DNA of 64,000 nt from Halorubrum salinarum (GTDB lineage: Archaea; Halobacteriota; Halobacteria; Halobacteriales; Haloferacaceae): NCBI RefSeq assembly GCF_013267195.1, contig NZ_CP053941.1, positions 1,426,001-1,490,000 on the forward strand, given 5' to 3'. The notes beneath the pieces were generated by a model. The model saw only the letters and a list, made by a program, of their open reading frames with translations. It was not told the DNA's origin and did not search any database. Positions 1 to 7,999 of this stretch are shown piece after piece; the stretch's first letter is position 1, and every line of letters begins with the position of its first letter. A program made the translations under genes and the position numbers.

Positions 1-747
1 GCCGACGAACTCGGCGACGAACCGCGTCGCGGGCTGACGGTAGACCGTGCGGGGCGCGGCCACCTGCTCGGGGGCGCCGTCGTTCATCACCGCCACGCGG
101 TCGGAGATCGCCAGCGCCTCCTCCTGGTCGTGGGTGACGTATATCGTGGTGATCCCCAGCTCGGACTGGATGCGCTTGACTTGGGCGCGGAGCCGCTCGC
201 GGAGGCGGGCGTCGAGCGCGCTCATCGGCTCGTCGAGCAGGAGCACGTCGGGGCCGGGCGCGAGCGCCCGCGCCATCGCGACGCGCTGCTGTTGCCCGCC
301 CGAGAGGCTCTCGGGGTCGCGGTCGGCGGCGTCGGGCAGGTCGACCAGTTCGAGGAGCTCGGCGACGCGCTCGTCGCGCGTGACCCCCTCGGGCGGGTCG
401 GCGAAGTTGAGCCCGTACGCGACGTTCTCGCCGACGGTCATGTGCGGGAACAGCGCGTAGCTCTGGAAGACGACGCCCACGTCGCGGTCCTCCGGCGGCA
501 CGCCCGCGACCGACGCGCCAGCGAAGCGGACCGTCCCGCTCGTCGGCTCCTCGAACCCCGCGATCAGGCGGAGCGTGGTCGTCTTCCCGCAGCCGGAGGG
601 CCCGACGAGCGTGAAGAACTCCCCCTCGCGCACCCGGAGCGTCACGTCGTCGACGGCGGTCGTTCCGCCGTAGCGCTTCGTCACGCCGTCGAGCTCGACC
701 GCGACCTCGCCGTCGCTCTCGAACTCCGTGCCGCGCTCAGAGCCCAC
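1..747 (-). CDS. thiQ: ABC transporter ATP-binding protein, thiamine-type (partial, C-terminus beyond window)
   Basis: ATPase that would power the import system formed with the next two genes upstream. Translating the minus strand from a GTG at 745-747 gives the Walker A motif GPSGCGKTT, Q-loop VVFQSYALFPHMTVGENV, signature LSGGQQQRVAMARAL, Walker B VLLLDEP and switch histidine in TIYVTHDQEEAL. The frame is open to base 1, so about 249 residues are visible and the C-terminal regulatory part is missing. The start lies inside the end of the permease gene (stop at 737-739), so the two genes overlap by 11 bases and are probably translationally coupled. The ATPase alone could serve iron, polyamine or thiamine uptake. 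Thiamine is inferred from the binding protein, so the symbol is tentative. Confidence 0.85.
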   Translation of the reverse strand, partial: MGSERGTEFESDGEVAVELDGVTKRYGGTTAVDDVTLRVREGEFFTLVGPSGCGKTTTLRLIAGFEEPTSGTVRFAGASVAGVPPEDRDVGVVFQSYALFPHMTVGENVAYGLNFADPPEGVTRDERVAELLELVDLPDAADRDPESLSGGQQQRVAMARALAPGPDVLLLDEPMSALDARLRERLRAQVKRIQSELGITTIYVTHDQEEALAISDRVAVMNDGAPEQVAAPRTVYRQPATRFVAEFVG

Positions 748-2545
748 GGTGGTCACCCCCGAGCCGCTCGATGACGACGAAGCTGAGGCCGGTGACGACC
801 AGCAGGACGACGCCCATGGCGGTCGCCGGTCCGAGCCGCCGCCCGATGAACCGTTCGATCGCGACGGGCATCGTGTACGCGTCGGCGCCGGTCGAGAGTA
901 CGACCGTCGAGGTGAACTCGCCGATCGAGATGGCGAACGCGAACGCCGCGCCCGCGACGACCGCCGGCCAGACTAGGGGGATCTCGACGTCGCGGATCAC
1001 CCGCGCCCGCGAGGCGCCGAGCGCCCGCGCGGACTCGACGAGCGAGCGGTCCAGCCCGGCGAGCCCGGGCGAGACGGTGCGCACGACGAACGGGTACCCC
1101 GAGACCGCGTGCGCGACCACGATGGCGACCGCGCCGCCGGCGGCGATCCGCCACCCGGCGACCTCGACGCCGAAGACGAGCCCCCGCAGGAGCCCGAGGC
1201 CGACGATAATCCCCGACACCGCGAGCGGTGCCATCGCGGCCGCGTCGACCAGCGTCCGCCCGCGGTAGCGTCGCGTCGTCAGCACCGCGACGACGACGCC
1301 CATCGGGAGCGCGAGCAGGGTCGCCGCCGTCGCGAACGCGAGCGAGTTGCGGATCGCGGGCAGCGGCCGCACCTGGAACGCCGCCCCCGTCCGCTGGCGC
1401 TCGACCAGGAACCGGTAGTGCTCCAGCGTGAGCGCGCCGTCGCCGCCCGTCAGCGACGCGAGGACCATCGACGCGATCGGCGCGACGAAGACGACCCCGG
1501 CGACGACGGCGTAGACGGCCAGCCCCGCCCGCGGCAGCAGTTCTCGGAGCGTGGGCGCGGGCGGCAACAGCGAGCGCCGGGGCAGCGGGCGCGCGCCGCG
1601 CGCGTTCGTCGCGTTCCGGGCCTCGTACCGGAGGTACGCCAGCAGGACGGCGAGCGACACCGCGAGCTCGACGATCGCGAGCACCGCGGCCTCGGCGTAG
1701 CTCAGGTCGCGCACCAGCCGGTAGACGAGGACCTCGACGGTCACGAGCTCGAACCCGCCGAGCGCCAAGACGATGGGGAAGGTGCCGAAGGTGAACACGA
1801 ACGTCAGCGCCGCGCCCGTGAGGACCGCGGGGTACACCTGCGGCGCGACCACGTCGTAGAACGCCCGGACCGGTCCCGCCCCGAGGCTGCGAGCGGTCTC
1901 GACCGCGCTTGCGTCGACCGACTCCCACGCCGCGGTCGTCACGCGCGCCACGAGCGGGGCGTTGTAGAAGGCGTGCGCGATCACCACCGCTTCGAGGGTG
2001 AACATGAGCTCGACCCGCGGGAGCCCGAGCGCGGTCAGGGCGGCGTTCAGCGTGCCGTTCTCGCCGAACGTCGCCACGAACCCGACCGCGACCATGATCG
2101 ACGGCAGGACGAACGGGACGATGGTGAGCGAGCGCAGCGTCCGCCGGCCGGGGAACTCGTAGCGCGCGAGCAGGTACGCGGCCGGGAGCCCGAGGGCGAC
2201 GCTCGCGACCGTCGAGAGGACCGCCTGGTACGCGGTGAAGCCGACGACCCCGAGCCGGCGGTCGGGCGAGAGCAGCGACCGGGCGACGGCGGCCGGCGGC
2301 TCGCCGGACAGCAGCCGGGCCAGCTCGCCGAAGTAGAACGGATCGGTGAGCACGTCAGCGAAGACGCGGAGGGTGACGGCGCCGTCGACGACGACCGCCT
2401 CGATCAGGACGGTCGCGGCCGGGTAGTAGAAGGCGACGACGAGCGCGGCGCTGGTGAGGACCGCGAGCGCGGTCAGCGCGTTCGCCTCGACGCCCTCGCG
2501 CAGGCGGGCCAGCCGCCCCGCGCGGCCGCCGTCAGCTCCCGTCAC
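737..2545 (-). CDS. thiP: ABC transporter permease, two fused permease units (ThiP type)
   Basis: Membrane channel of the importer. The 602-residue protein is an internal duplication: each half has about six membrane segments and ends in a binding-protein-dependent permease EAA loop, first around ETARSLGAGPVRAFYDVV and again around ESARALGASRARVIRDVE. This fused layout is typical of ThiP and FbpB permeases, in contrast to single-domain permeases that work as pairs. The likely start is the GTG at 2543-2545. The gene starts 27 bases after the stop of the binding-protein gene and overlaps the ATPase gene, so the three form one operon in the order binding protein, permease, ATPase. Substrate choice rests on the partner protein; iron(III) is the main alternative. 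Confidence 0.85.
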   Translation of the reverse strand: MTGADGGRAGRLARLREGVEANALTALAVLTSAALVVAFYYPAATVLIEAVVVDGAVTLRVFADVLTDPFYFGELARLLSGEPPAAVARSLLSPDRRLGVVGFTAYQAVLSTVASVALGLPAAYLLARYEFPGRRTLRSLTIVPFVLPSIMVAVGFVATFGENGTLNAALTALGLPRVELMFTLEAVVIAHAFYNAPLVARVTTAAWESVDASAVETARSLGAGPVRAFYDVVAPQVYPAVLTGAALTFVFTFGTFPIVLALGGFELVTVEVLVYRLVRDLSYAEAAVLAIVELAVSLAVLLAYLRYEARNATNARGARPLPRRSLLPPAPTLRELLPRAGLAVYAVVAGVVFVAPIASMVLASLTGGDGALTLEHYRFLVERQRTGAAFQVRPLPAIRNSLAFATAATLLALPMGVVVAVLTTRRYRGRTLVDAAAMAPLAVSGIIVGLGLLRGLVFGVEVAGWRIAAGGAVAIVVAHAVSGYPFVVRTVSPGLAGLDRSLVESARALGASRARVIRDVEIPLVWPAVVAGAAFAFAISIGEFTSTVVLSTGADAYTMPVAIERFIGRRLGPATAMGVVLLVVTGLSFVVIERLGGDHRGL

Positions 2546-2572
2546 GCGCTCGGCCCCACGTCGGCCACGCGC

Positions 2573-3811
2573 TTAGTTCCCGGCGAACTGCCGCTCCCAG
2601 GCCTCGACCCACGCGTCGACGGAGCCCTGGAGCTCGTCGTAGGTGAACGTCACCGGGTCGCTCGGCTCCTTCGCCAGCTCGGCGTAGTCGCTCGGCAGCT
2701 CGGCGCCGTCCGTCGCGGGGAACGCGACGTTGCGCTGCGCGATCTCCCCTTGGACCTCGGGCTCCAGCATGAACGACATGAACCGCCGCGCGAGGTCGGG
2801 CTCGTCGGCGTCGGCGAACAGGGCCATCCCCTCGGGGTTCGCGTACGCCTGGTCGTTCAGGAAGCGGATCTGGTGTTCCTCGAGGTCCGCGCCCTCCATG
2901 TCGGCGAACACCTGGTCGGTGGAGTAGGAGACGACGATCGGCGCCTCGCCCTCGCTCCAGGCCGAGTACGCGTCGTCCCAGCTCCCCAGCACGCGCACGT
3001 CGTTGGCCTGGAGCTCCGCCCAGTAGTCGAGGTAGTCGTAGTCGGGGTCGCCGTCGCCGCCCTCGATCGCCTCCCCGTCGCCGTCGCTCGCGACGCCGCC
3101 GTCGCCGAAGCGGTTGATCGTGTGGAGGAGGAACGCGCGGCCCGTCGAGGAGCCGCCGGGGTTCTGCGCGATGAGCGCGCCCGCGTGCTCGTCGTCGAGC
3201 AGCCCCTCGAACGTCTCGGGCGCCTCCGTCGCGGTGCCGTCGTACACGAGGCTGACGTACCCGGTGTCGAACGGGACCGCCCGGTCGAACGGGTCGAACC
3301 GGAGGCCCTCCTTGACCGCGTCGCGGCCCTCGACGTCGCCGGCCTCGGCGAAGAGGTCCTCGTCCAGTTCGCCGTCGACGCGCACGAGGTCCTCGGTGGT
3401 GAGGCCGACGTAGAGGTCGGCGCCGATCCCCGCGCCCGACGCGGCGCGCTCGATGTAGTAGTTCACCTCGTTGTCGGGTGTCGCCCACTCCAGCTCGGCG
3501 TCGTACCGGCTCTCGAACTCCTCTTTGAGCCACTCGCCCGGACTCACCGAGGGCGCGTCGATGAAGTTCGTGTACGTGGCGACCGTCAGCGTCGGCGTCT
3601 CCTCCTCGCCGCCGTCGCTGCCGTCGCTACCGTCCTCGTCCGTCCCGTTCCCGCCGCCGTCGCCGCCGGACTCGTCGCCGCCGTCGTCGACGCGCTCGGC
3701 GGTACAGCCGGCGAGCGCGGCGGCCCCCGCCGCCCCCGCCGCGGTCAGGAAGCGTCGTCGGGTGCGTGACCGGGCCGATCGCCGCCGCGTCTCGCTCTCG
3801 TCGGTAGTCAT
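2573..3811 (-). CDS. tbpA: Thiamine ABC transporter substrate-binding lipoprotein (TbpA/ThiB-like)
   Basis: Extracellular binding protein of the importer, 412 residues. The N-terminus has a twin-arginine signal (TRRRFLTAAGAAGAAALAGC) with the lipobox Cys at residue 36, followed by an acidic low-complexity spacer (about residues 40-70) typical of halophilic lipoproteins. The mature part matches the TbpA fold: TVATYTNFIDAP at its start, and ADLYVGLTTEDLVR and VPFDTGYVSLVYD, which resemble the ADVVLGLD and FDYGYFAFVYD regions of E. coli TbpA. The ATG at 3809-3811 was chosen because the Tat motif follows it directly. The frame stays open far upstream, but that extension lacks any signal peptide. 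A TTATGT-like box at about 3837-3845 suggests a leaderless transcript. I saw no thi-box riboswitch. Confidence 0.82.
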   Translation of the reverse strand: MTTDESETRRRSARSRTRRRFLTAAGAAGAAALAGCTAERVDDGGDESGGDGGGNGTDEDGSDGSDGGEEETPTLTVATYTNFIDAPSVSPGEWLKEEFESRYDAELEWATPDNEVNYYIERAASGAGIGADLYVGLTTEDLVRVDGELDEDLFAEAGDVEGRDAVKEGLRFDPFDRAVPFDTGYVSLVYDGTATEAPETFEGLLDDEHAGALIAQNPGGSSTGRAFLLHTINRFGDGGVASDGDGEAIEGGDGDPDYDYLDYWAELQANDVRVLGSWDDAYSAWSEGEAPIVVSYSTDQVFADMEGADLEEHQIRFLNDQAYANPEGMALFADADEPDLARRFMSFMLEPEVQGEIAQRNVAFPATDGAELPSDYAELAKEPSDPVTFTYDELQGSVDAWVEAWERQFAGN

Positions 3812-3895
3812 CACTCGGTTGTTGTACTCGGTGGTTACATAAGGGATCCGTGTCGGCGGCGACACGAATTTCCCCGTCGCGCCCGTCGAATTCGT

Positions 3896-4735
3896 ATGGA
3901 TGAGGCACCGAGGAACGGCTCCGGAGAGGCCCCGGCGCGGTTCGGGCCGACCACGCGCCGACGGCTGCTCGCCGGCGGGGCGGCGGTCGGCGCCGCCGGC
4001 CTCGCCGGCTGTCTCGGCGGCCGCGACGGCCCGGTCCCGGCCCCCGAGGTGACGAGCGACCGCATCGAGGACTGGCGGCGGATAGACGAGTCCGAGAGCA
4101 CGGCCTTCGAGCAGTCGTACGGCCCCGTCACGGTCCGGGCGCCCGAACGCACTCGGATCTTCGAGTACGCGCCCGTCGCGGACGCGCTCGCCGAGACGGT
4201 CGACGCCGACAGGTCGCCCGTCGTCTTCTTCGCGACGCGGATCGACCTCCGGCCCGCGATCGACGGGCTCCCGGCCGGGATCGGCCGCGACCGGGTGATG
4301 AGCGAGGTCGAGACGGCGGCCGTCGACGCCTTCCGCGCGCAGCTCCGGAGCGCCGGCATCGAGGACGTTCAGGTCGCGAACGAGGGGATCACCACCGTCC
4401 GGTCCGGCCACACCGCGACGGCGTGGCGGCTGACGGGCGAGTACGCGATCGACGGCGCGATTCCCCTCCCGAACGGCACGACGGCGGAGATAGACCGGCG
4501 ACTGGAAATCGGGGCCCGGCTCGGCGTCTGGCACGACGGGACCGACGTGCTCGTCGCCGGCGGCGCGTACCCGACCGAGTCGCTGATCGAGATCCTCGAC
4601 GCGGCGCTCCCCGACTTCGTGGACGCCGAGACCGCCATCCGGCAGATCGCGGGCGCGGAGACCGCCGAAGCGCTCGCGACCGACCCCGAGGAGTTCGACG
4701 TGGAGGTCTCGCAGCTGCTCATCTCGGTGGCGTGA
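3896..4735 (+). CDS. Tat lipoprotein, DUF6517-like
   Basis: Predicted surface lipoprotein of 279 residues, function unknown. It has a twin-arginine signal (TTRRRLLAGGAAVGAAGLAGC, lipobox Cys39). The mature domain of about 230 residues has alternating strands and a DUF6517-like pattern: EQSYGPVTVRAPERTRIFEY near the start, a middle segment with GHTATAWRLTGEY, and the late strand GVWHDGTDVLVAGGAYP. The family assignment is from memory of haloarchaeal proteins and is tentative. The gene is transcribed divergently from the thiamine operon, with 84 bases between the starts, so the two may share a control region. No operon partner follows; the next 450 bases are non-coding. Confidence 0.72.
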   Translation: MDEAPRNGSGEAPARFGPTTRRRLLAGGAAVGAAGLAGCLGGRDGPVPAPEVTSDRIEDWRRIDESESTAFEQSYGPVTVRAPERTRIFEYAPVADALAETVDADRSPVVFFATRIDLRPAIDGLPAGIGRDRVMSEVETAAVDAFRAQLRSAGIEDVQVANEGITTVRSGHTATAWRLTGEYAIDGAIPLPNGTTAEIDRRLEIGARLGVWHDGTDVLVAGGAYPTESLIEILDAALPDFVDAETAIRQIAGAETAEALATDPEEFDVEVSQLLISVA

Positions 4736-4776
4736 GCGGCAGAGGTGCGGATCTTCGGCTCCGTTGAAGCGCTATT

Positions 4777-5066
4777 GTTTATGAATAGAGACGCGGTGGC
4801 GCGTGCCTGCGAGCGGCCGGAGCGAAGTGACGGCCGCGAGACGCACGCGCGAGGGACGCCGCGAGCGACGTGGGCGACCGCAGGGAGCCCCGAGCGAGCG
4901 GCGAGGCTGGGGAGGCGTGAGGCTGCGGTCGCGGTCGGGGGCGGGACTCAAAGGGGCAGTCGCGAGGGCGAAGGCGCGCGACGGAAGGACCGCAGGAACG
5001 AGCGAAGCGAGTGACGAGGACCGCAGCGAGCGCACCGAGCCCTCGCGCCTGGGGCTTTGGCGGTGT
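4777..5066 (+). repeat. Structured multi-hairpin repeat element, copy A (upstream of hisA)
   Basis: Non-coding element of about 290 bases filling most of the gap between the lipoprotein gene and hisA. Order: TATA-like TTTATGAA (4778-4785); left end GCGGTGGCGCGTGCC (from 4793); hairpin GCGGCCG/CGGCCGC (4813-4819 with 4831-4837); invariant box GCGAGGCTGGGGAGGCGTGA (4901-4920); second box GGGACTCAAAGGGGCAG (4943-4959); long stem (4961-4969 with 5039-5047); closing box CTGGGGCTTTGG (5049-5060) and right end CGGTGT (5061-5066). CAAAG-GGG-CAG and CTG-GGG-CTTTG pair around a symmetric GGG/GGG internal loop. The same boxes occur at 5992-6298 and 57742-58006. It may be a non-coding RNA or a non-autonomous mobile repeat. 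The hisA promoter begins about 90 bases further on. Confidence 0.8.
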
Positions 5067-5158
5067 CCATCGTGGATCCACAATCAGACGCTTCTAACCA
5101 AGCAGCCGTGACCTCGGAGACGTTCACCGCGTAACCCTCCGTTTTGTCTCGAACCGAC

Positions 5159-5168
5159 CCGTTTAATC
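5159..5168 (+). promoter_or_regulatory. hisA promoter TATA-like box
   Basis: The AT-rich stretch CCGTTTAATC lies 24-33 bases before the hisA ATG in a GC-rich setting. This is the spacing expected for a leaderless haloarchaeal transcript, and it supports the ATG at 5192 over the in-frame start 48 bases upstream. Confidence 0.55.
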
Positions 5169-5191
5169 GCCGTCGCCGGCTTCCGTCCGGT

Positions 5192-5932
5192 ATGAGTGAC
5201 TTCCCGGAGTTCGAGGTGATCCCCGCCGTCGACGTCCAGGACGGCGAGGTCGTCCAGCTGGTCGGCGGCGAGCGCGGGACGGGCAAGCGCTACGGCGATC
5301 CGGTCGACGCGGCCGAACGCTGGATCGAGGCGGGCGCCGAGACGCTCCACCTCGTCGACCTCGACGGCGCCTTCGAGGGCGAGCGCGTCAACGCGACCGC
5401 GATCGAGGCGGTCGTCGAGAGCGTCCCGGACGACGTGGGCCTCCAACTCGGCGGCGGCATCCGGACCGCGGAGGGCGCGCGCGACCTCCTCGACCTGGGA
5501 CTCGACCGCGTCATCCTCGGCACCGCGGCGGTCGAGACCCCGGAGATCGTCGCCGAGATCGACGAGACCCACGCGGGGAGCGTCGTCGTCAGCCTCGACG
5601 CGAAGGACGGCGAGGTCGTGGTGTCGGGGTGGACCGAGGGGACCGGGTTAGACCCCGCGGAGGCCGCGGCGCGCTACGAGGAACTGGGCGCCGGCGCAAT
5701 CTTGTTCACCAACGTCGACGTGGAGGGCCAACTGGAGGGGATCGACCGGGAGGCGGTCGAAAGCGTCGTCGACGCCGTCGATATCCCGGTGATCGCGTCC
5801 GGCGGCGTGGCGACGGTCGAGGACGTTGTTGATTTGAAAGAGGCCGGCGCCGCTGCGGTCGTCGTCGGCACCGCGTTATACGAGGGCGAATTCACGCTGC
5901 GAGAGGCGCAGGACGCGACCGACGAGATTTAA
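5192..5932 (+). CDS. hisA: HisA, ProFAR isomerase (histidine biosynthesis)
   Basis: Fourth step of histidine synthesis: Amadori-type isomerisation of ProFAR to PRFAR, cytoplasmic. The 246 residues form a half-duplicated TIM barrel. The first half begins FEVIPAVDVQDGEVVQLVGG with the catalytic Asp and has the phosphate-binding LQLGGGIRT. The second half carries VSLDAKDGEVVVSGW with the second catalytic Asp, and IASGGVATVEDV, then VVGTALYEGEFTL as the second phosphate site. Length is normal for HisA. HisF is the nearest relative, but the AVDVQDG and LDAKDG signatures fit HisA. The gene stands alone, flanked on both sides by copies of the structured repeat in opposite orientations, with its own promoter at 5159-5168. 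Confidence 0.96.
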   Translation: MSDFPEFEVIPAVDVQDGEVVQLVGGERGTGKRYGDPVDAAERWIEAGAETLHLVDLDGAFEGERVNATAIEAVVESVPDDVGLQLGGGIRTAEGARDLLDLGLDRVILGTAAVETPEIVAEIDETHAGSVVVSLDAKDGEVVVSGWTEGTGLDPAEAAARYEELGAGAILFTNVDVEGQLEGIDREAVESVVDAVDIPVIASGGVATVEDVVDLKEAGAAAVVVGTALYEGEFTLREAQDATDEI

Positions 5933-5991
5933 GGACCGGGGCGCGGGGTTGTCGTTGATGGGTTATAAATTATTGACTGCGGATCGCCGGA

Positions 5992-6298
5992 GAACACCGC
6001 CAAAGCCCCAGCCGGGAGGCGGGCGCACGCTCGCTGCGCGCTTCAGTCGCTCACTTCGTTCGCTCCTTCCAGTGCTTACGTCGCCTGCGCCCGCCTCCCG
6101 GCTGCCCCTTTGAGTCCCACCCAACCGCACCGCAACCGCACCTCACACCTCCCCAGCCTCGTCGGCCGCCGTCGCTTCGCTCGGCGCCCGACTCCAGCGA
6201 GGGACCGAAGGTCCCTCTGGCAGCCGGCGCGTAGCGCCGGCGACCTCGCGCGTGCTCCTCGCGGCCTGGCGGCCGCTCGCAGGCACGCGCCACCGCGA
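5992..6298 (-). repeat. Structured multi-hairpin repeat element, copy B (between hisA and hisB)
   Basis: Same element as copy A on the other strand, filling nearly all of the hisA-hisB gap. On the minus strand the order runs from the left end near 6298, hairpin GCGGCC/GGCCGC (6266-6281), extra hairpins GCCGGCG/CGCCGGC and AGGGACC/GGTCCCT, the G-rich box (about 6139-6160), CAAAG-GGG-CAG (6102-6112), a perfect 16-base-pair stem (6086-6101 with 6012-6027), then CTGGGGCTTTGG (6000-6011) and the right end. The 16-base stem has a different sequence from the equivalent stem in copies A and C, yet pairs perfectly. The middle region between box and first hairpin is longer than in the other copies. It ends about 20 bases before the hisB promoter. 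Confidence 0.8.
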
Positions 6299-6320
6299 GC
6301 CGCGATTTCACCCGCAACCG

Positions 6321-6330
6321 ACTTACGAAT
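6321..6330 (+). promoter_or_regulatory. hisB promoter TATA-like box
   Basis: ACTTACGAAT sits 19-28 bases before the hisB ATG, just outside the end of repeat copy B. Position and AT content fit a leaderless transcript. Confidence 0.45.
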
Positions 6331-6348
6331 CCCCCGCGACGGGCCGGT

Positions 6349-6945
6349 ATGAGCGAGCACGACCGGACCGCGGCCGTCACCCGCGAGACTTCGGAGACGA
6401 CGATCGAACTCACCCTCGCGATCGACGGCGACGGCGACAGCGAGGTCTCGACGGGGATCGGCTTCTACGACCACATGCTGGCGTCGTTCGCCAAGCACGG
6501 CCTCTTCGACCTCACGGTCCGCTGTGACGGCGACACCGAGATCGACGACCACCACACCGTCGAGGACGTGGCGATCTGCCTCGGCGAGGCCTTCGACGAG
6601 GCGCTCGGCGATAAGCGGGGCATTCGGCGCTACGCCGACCGCCGCGTCCCGCTCGACGAGGCGGTCGCGAGCGTCGTCGTCGACGTAGCCGGGCGCCCGT
6701 ACTACGAGTTCGACGGCGAGTTCTCCCAGGAGTCGGTCGGGGAGTTCACGAGCGTCATGGCCGACCACTTCGCGCTCTCCCTCGCGCACAACGCCGGGCT
6801 CACGCTCCACGCGACCGTCGAGAAGGGTGACAACGCCCACCACGAGGTCGAGGCGCTGTTCAAGGCGCTGGCGCGCGCGCTCGACGACGCGACCCGCCTC
6901 GACGAGCGCCGCAGCGACACGCCGAGCACGAAGGGCGAACTGTAG
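6349..6945 (+). CDS. hisB: HisB, imidazoleglycerol-phosphate dehydratase
   Basis: Dehydrates imidazoleglycerol phosphate to imidazoleacetol phosphate, using manganese, in histidine synthesis. The 198 residues cover the whole family length as a stand-alone dehydratase without the phosphatase domain fused in enterobacteria. Two repeats carry the metal-binding histidines: [17 protein letters not shown], then [20 protein letters not shown] in the first half, and [12 protein letters not shown] followed by [17 protein letters not shown] in the second. The start is set by the promoter box at 6321-6330 and by MSEHDRTA matching the usual N-terminus. It is separated from hisA by 416 bases holding repeat copy B, so the two are probably transcribed separately. 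Confidence 0.96.
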   Translation: MSEHDRTAAVTRETSETTIELTLAIDGDGDSEVSTGIGFYDHMLASFAKHGLFDLTVRCDGDTEIDDHHTVEDVAICLGEAFDEALGDKRGIRRYADRRVPLDEAVASVVVDVAGRPYYEFDGEFSQESVGEFTSVMADHFALSLAHNAGLTLHATVEKGDNAHHEVEALFKALARALDDATRLDERRSDTPSTKGEL

Positions 6946-7027
6946 GCCGCCGCCGTGACCGGCCCCCTCGACGCGCCTACAGCGGCCGCCGATCGCTTAT
7001 CACCGCGCGAACCGTTACCACGGACGC

Positions 7028-7924
7028 ATGGAACTCGACTGCGAGGGGTGCGCCGGCTGCTGCGTCGACTGGCGCCCGCTCGACCCGGCCGCGGCGGGCT
7101 CCGACCGCACCGGCCCGCGCCCCCCGCTCGACGACGTGTACGCCCTCGCGCCGCTCACCCGCGACGAGGTCGCGCGGTTCGTCGACGACGGCCTCGGCGA
7201 CGCCCTGGCCCCCCGACTCTTCGAGCCGGCCGAGCGGGACGAGACCGTCACCGTCGACGGGACCGACCTCGCCGCGGTCGACGGGCGTCCGGTCTTCGTC
7301 GTCGGCCTCCGAAAGCCCCCGAAGCCGGTCGCGCCGATCGGCACGGACGAGCCGCGCTGGCTCGGCGCCTGCGCCTTCCTCGACCCGACGACGCTCCAGT
7401 GCCGGATCCACGACACCGACCGCTACCCGCGCACCTGCTCGACGTACCCGGGTCACAACCTCGAACTCGGCGCCGAGACGGAGTGCGAGCGCGTCGCGGC
7501 CGCCAGCGGCGGCGAGCGCCTCCTCGACGACGAGCCGCCCGCTGACCTCCCGGCGCCCGCGTTCGGCCCGCAGGCGCTCGGCGCGACCGTGTTCGCGTAC
7601 CCCGACCCCGCGGATCTCGACGGCGTCGTCGCCCGACTCCGCGACGGGGAGGCGACCGCCGACGACCGCGCGCGCTTCGTCGGCGCCGCCGTCGGCTCTC
7701 GCCCGGGATCGCTGTCGGTGACCCGCGACCGCATGAGCGACGCGCGCGAGGCGGCTCGCGAGGCCGACTCGTGGGTCGGCGCGGCGATCCGCGCGTGGAC
7801 CGAGCGCGCCGGCGACGACGGCGAGCGCGTCGGCCTCGGCCGCGACGCCCGCGACCGGCTCGTCCGCGAGGTCGAGGACGACGCGGGCGCGCCCGGAACC
7901 CCGGGATGGGACGCCGAGCGGTAG
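7028..7924 (+). CDS. YkgJ-type cysteine-cluster protein
   Basis: Predicted metal or iron-sulfur cluster protein of 298 residues, exact reaction unknown. The N-terminus starts with a tight cluster, LDCEGCAGCCVDW (Cys at about 5, 8, 11, 12), and more cysteines follow at WLGACAFLD, LQCRIHD, RTCSTYPGH and ETECERV, the YkgJ (CxxCxxCC) family pattern. The C-terminal 120 residues are helical and acidic without recognisable motifs. The ATG at 7028 gives Cys almost at the N-terminus, as in relatives. The gene follows hisB by 82 bases in the same direction and precedes the flavoprotein gene by 75 bases. Joint transcription is possible but not shown by overlap. Confidence 0.82.
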   Translation: MELDCEGCAGCCVDWRPLDPAAAGSDRTGPRPPLDDVYALAPLTRDEVARFVDDGLGDALAPRLFEPAERDETVTVDGTDLAAVDGRPVFVVGLRKPPKPVAPIGTDEPRWLGACAFLDPTTLQCRIHDTDRYPRTCSTYPGHNLELGAETECERVAAASGGERLLDDEPPADLPAPAFGPQALGATVFAYPDPADLDGVVARLRDGEATADDRARFVGAAVGSRPGSLSVTRDRMSDAREAAREADSWVGAAIRAWTERAGDDGERVGLGRDARDRLVREVEDDAGAPGTPGWDAER

Positions 7925-7999
7925 GCGGAGCCCGGGCCCTCGCTTGCGCGTGCGCACACGCGCGTGAGGCTTACCAGTGTGCGGCCCCTCCCTTCGCAC

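Noticed and set aside
3812-3895. TPP riboswitch before the thiamine transporter
   Set aside because: The gap to the divergent gene is 84 bases, the promoter box leaves almost no leader, and no CTGAGA-type thi-box is seen.
4745-5111. Short open frames inside repeat copy A and likewise in copies B and C
   Set aside because: The translations differ between copies, while the base-pairing is kept, so the element is not protein-coding.
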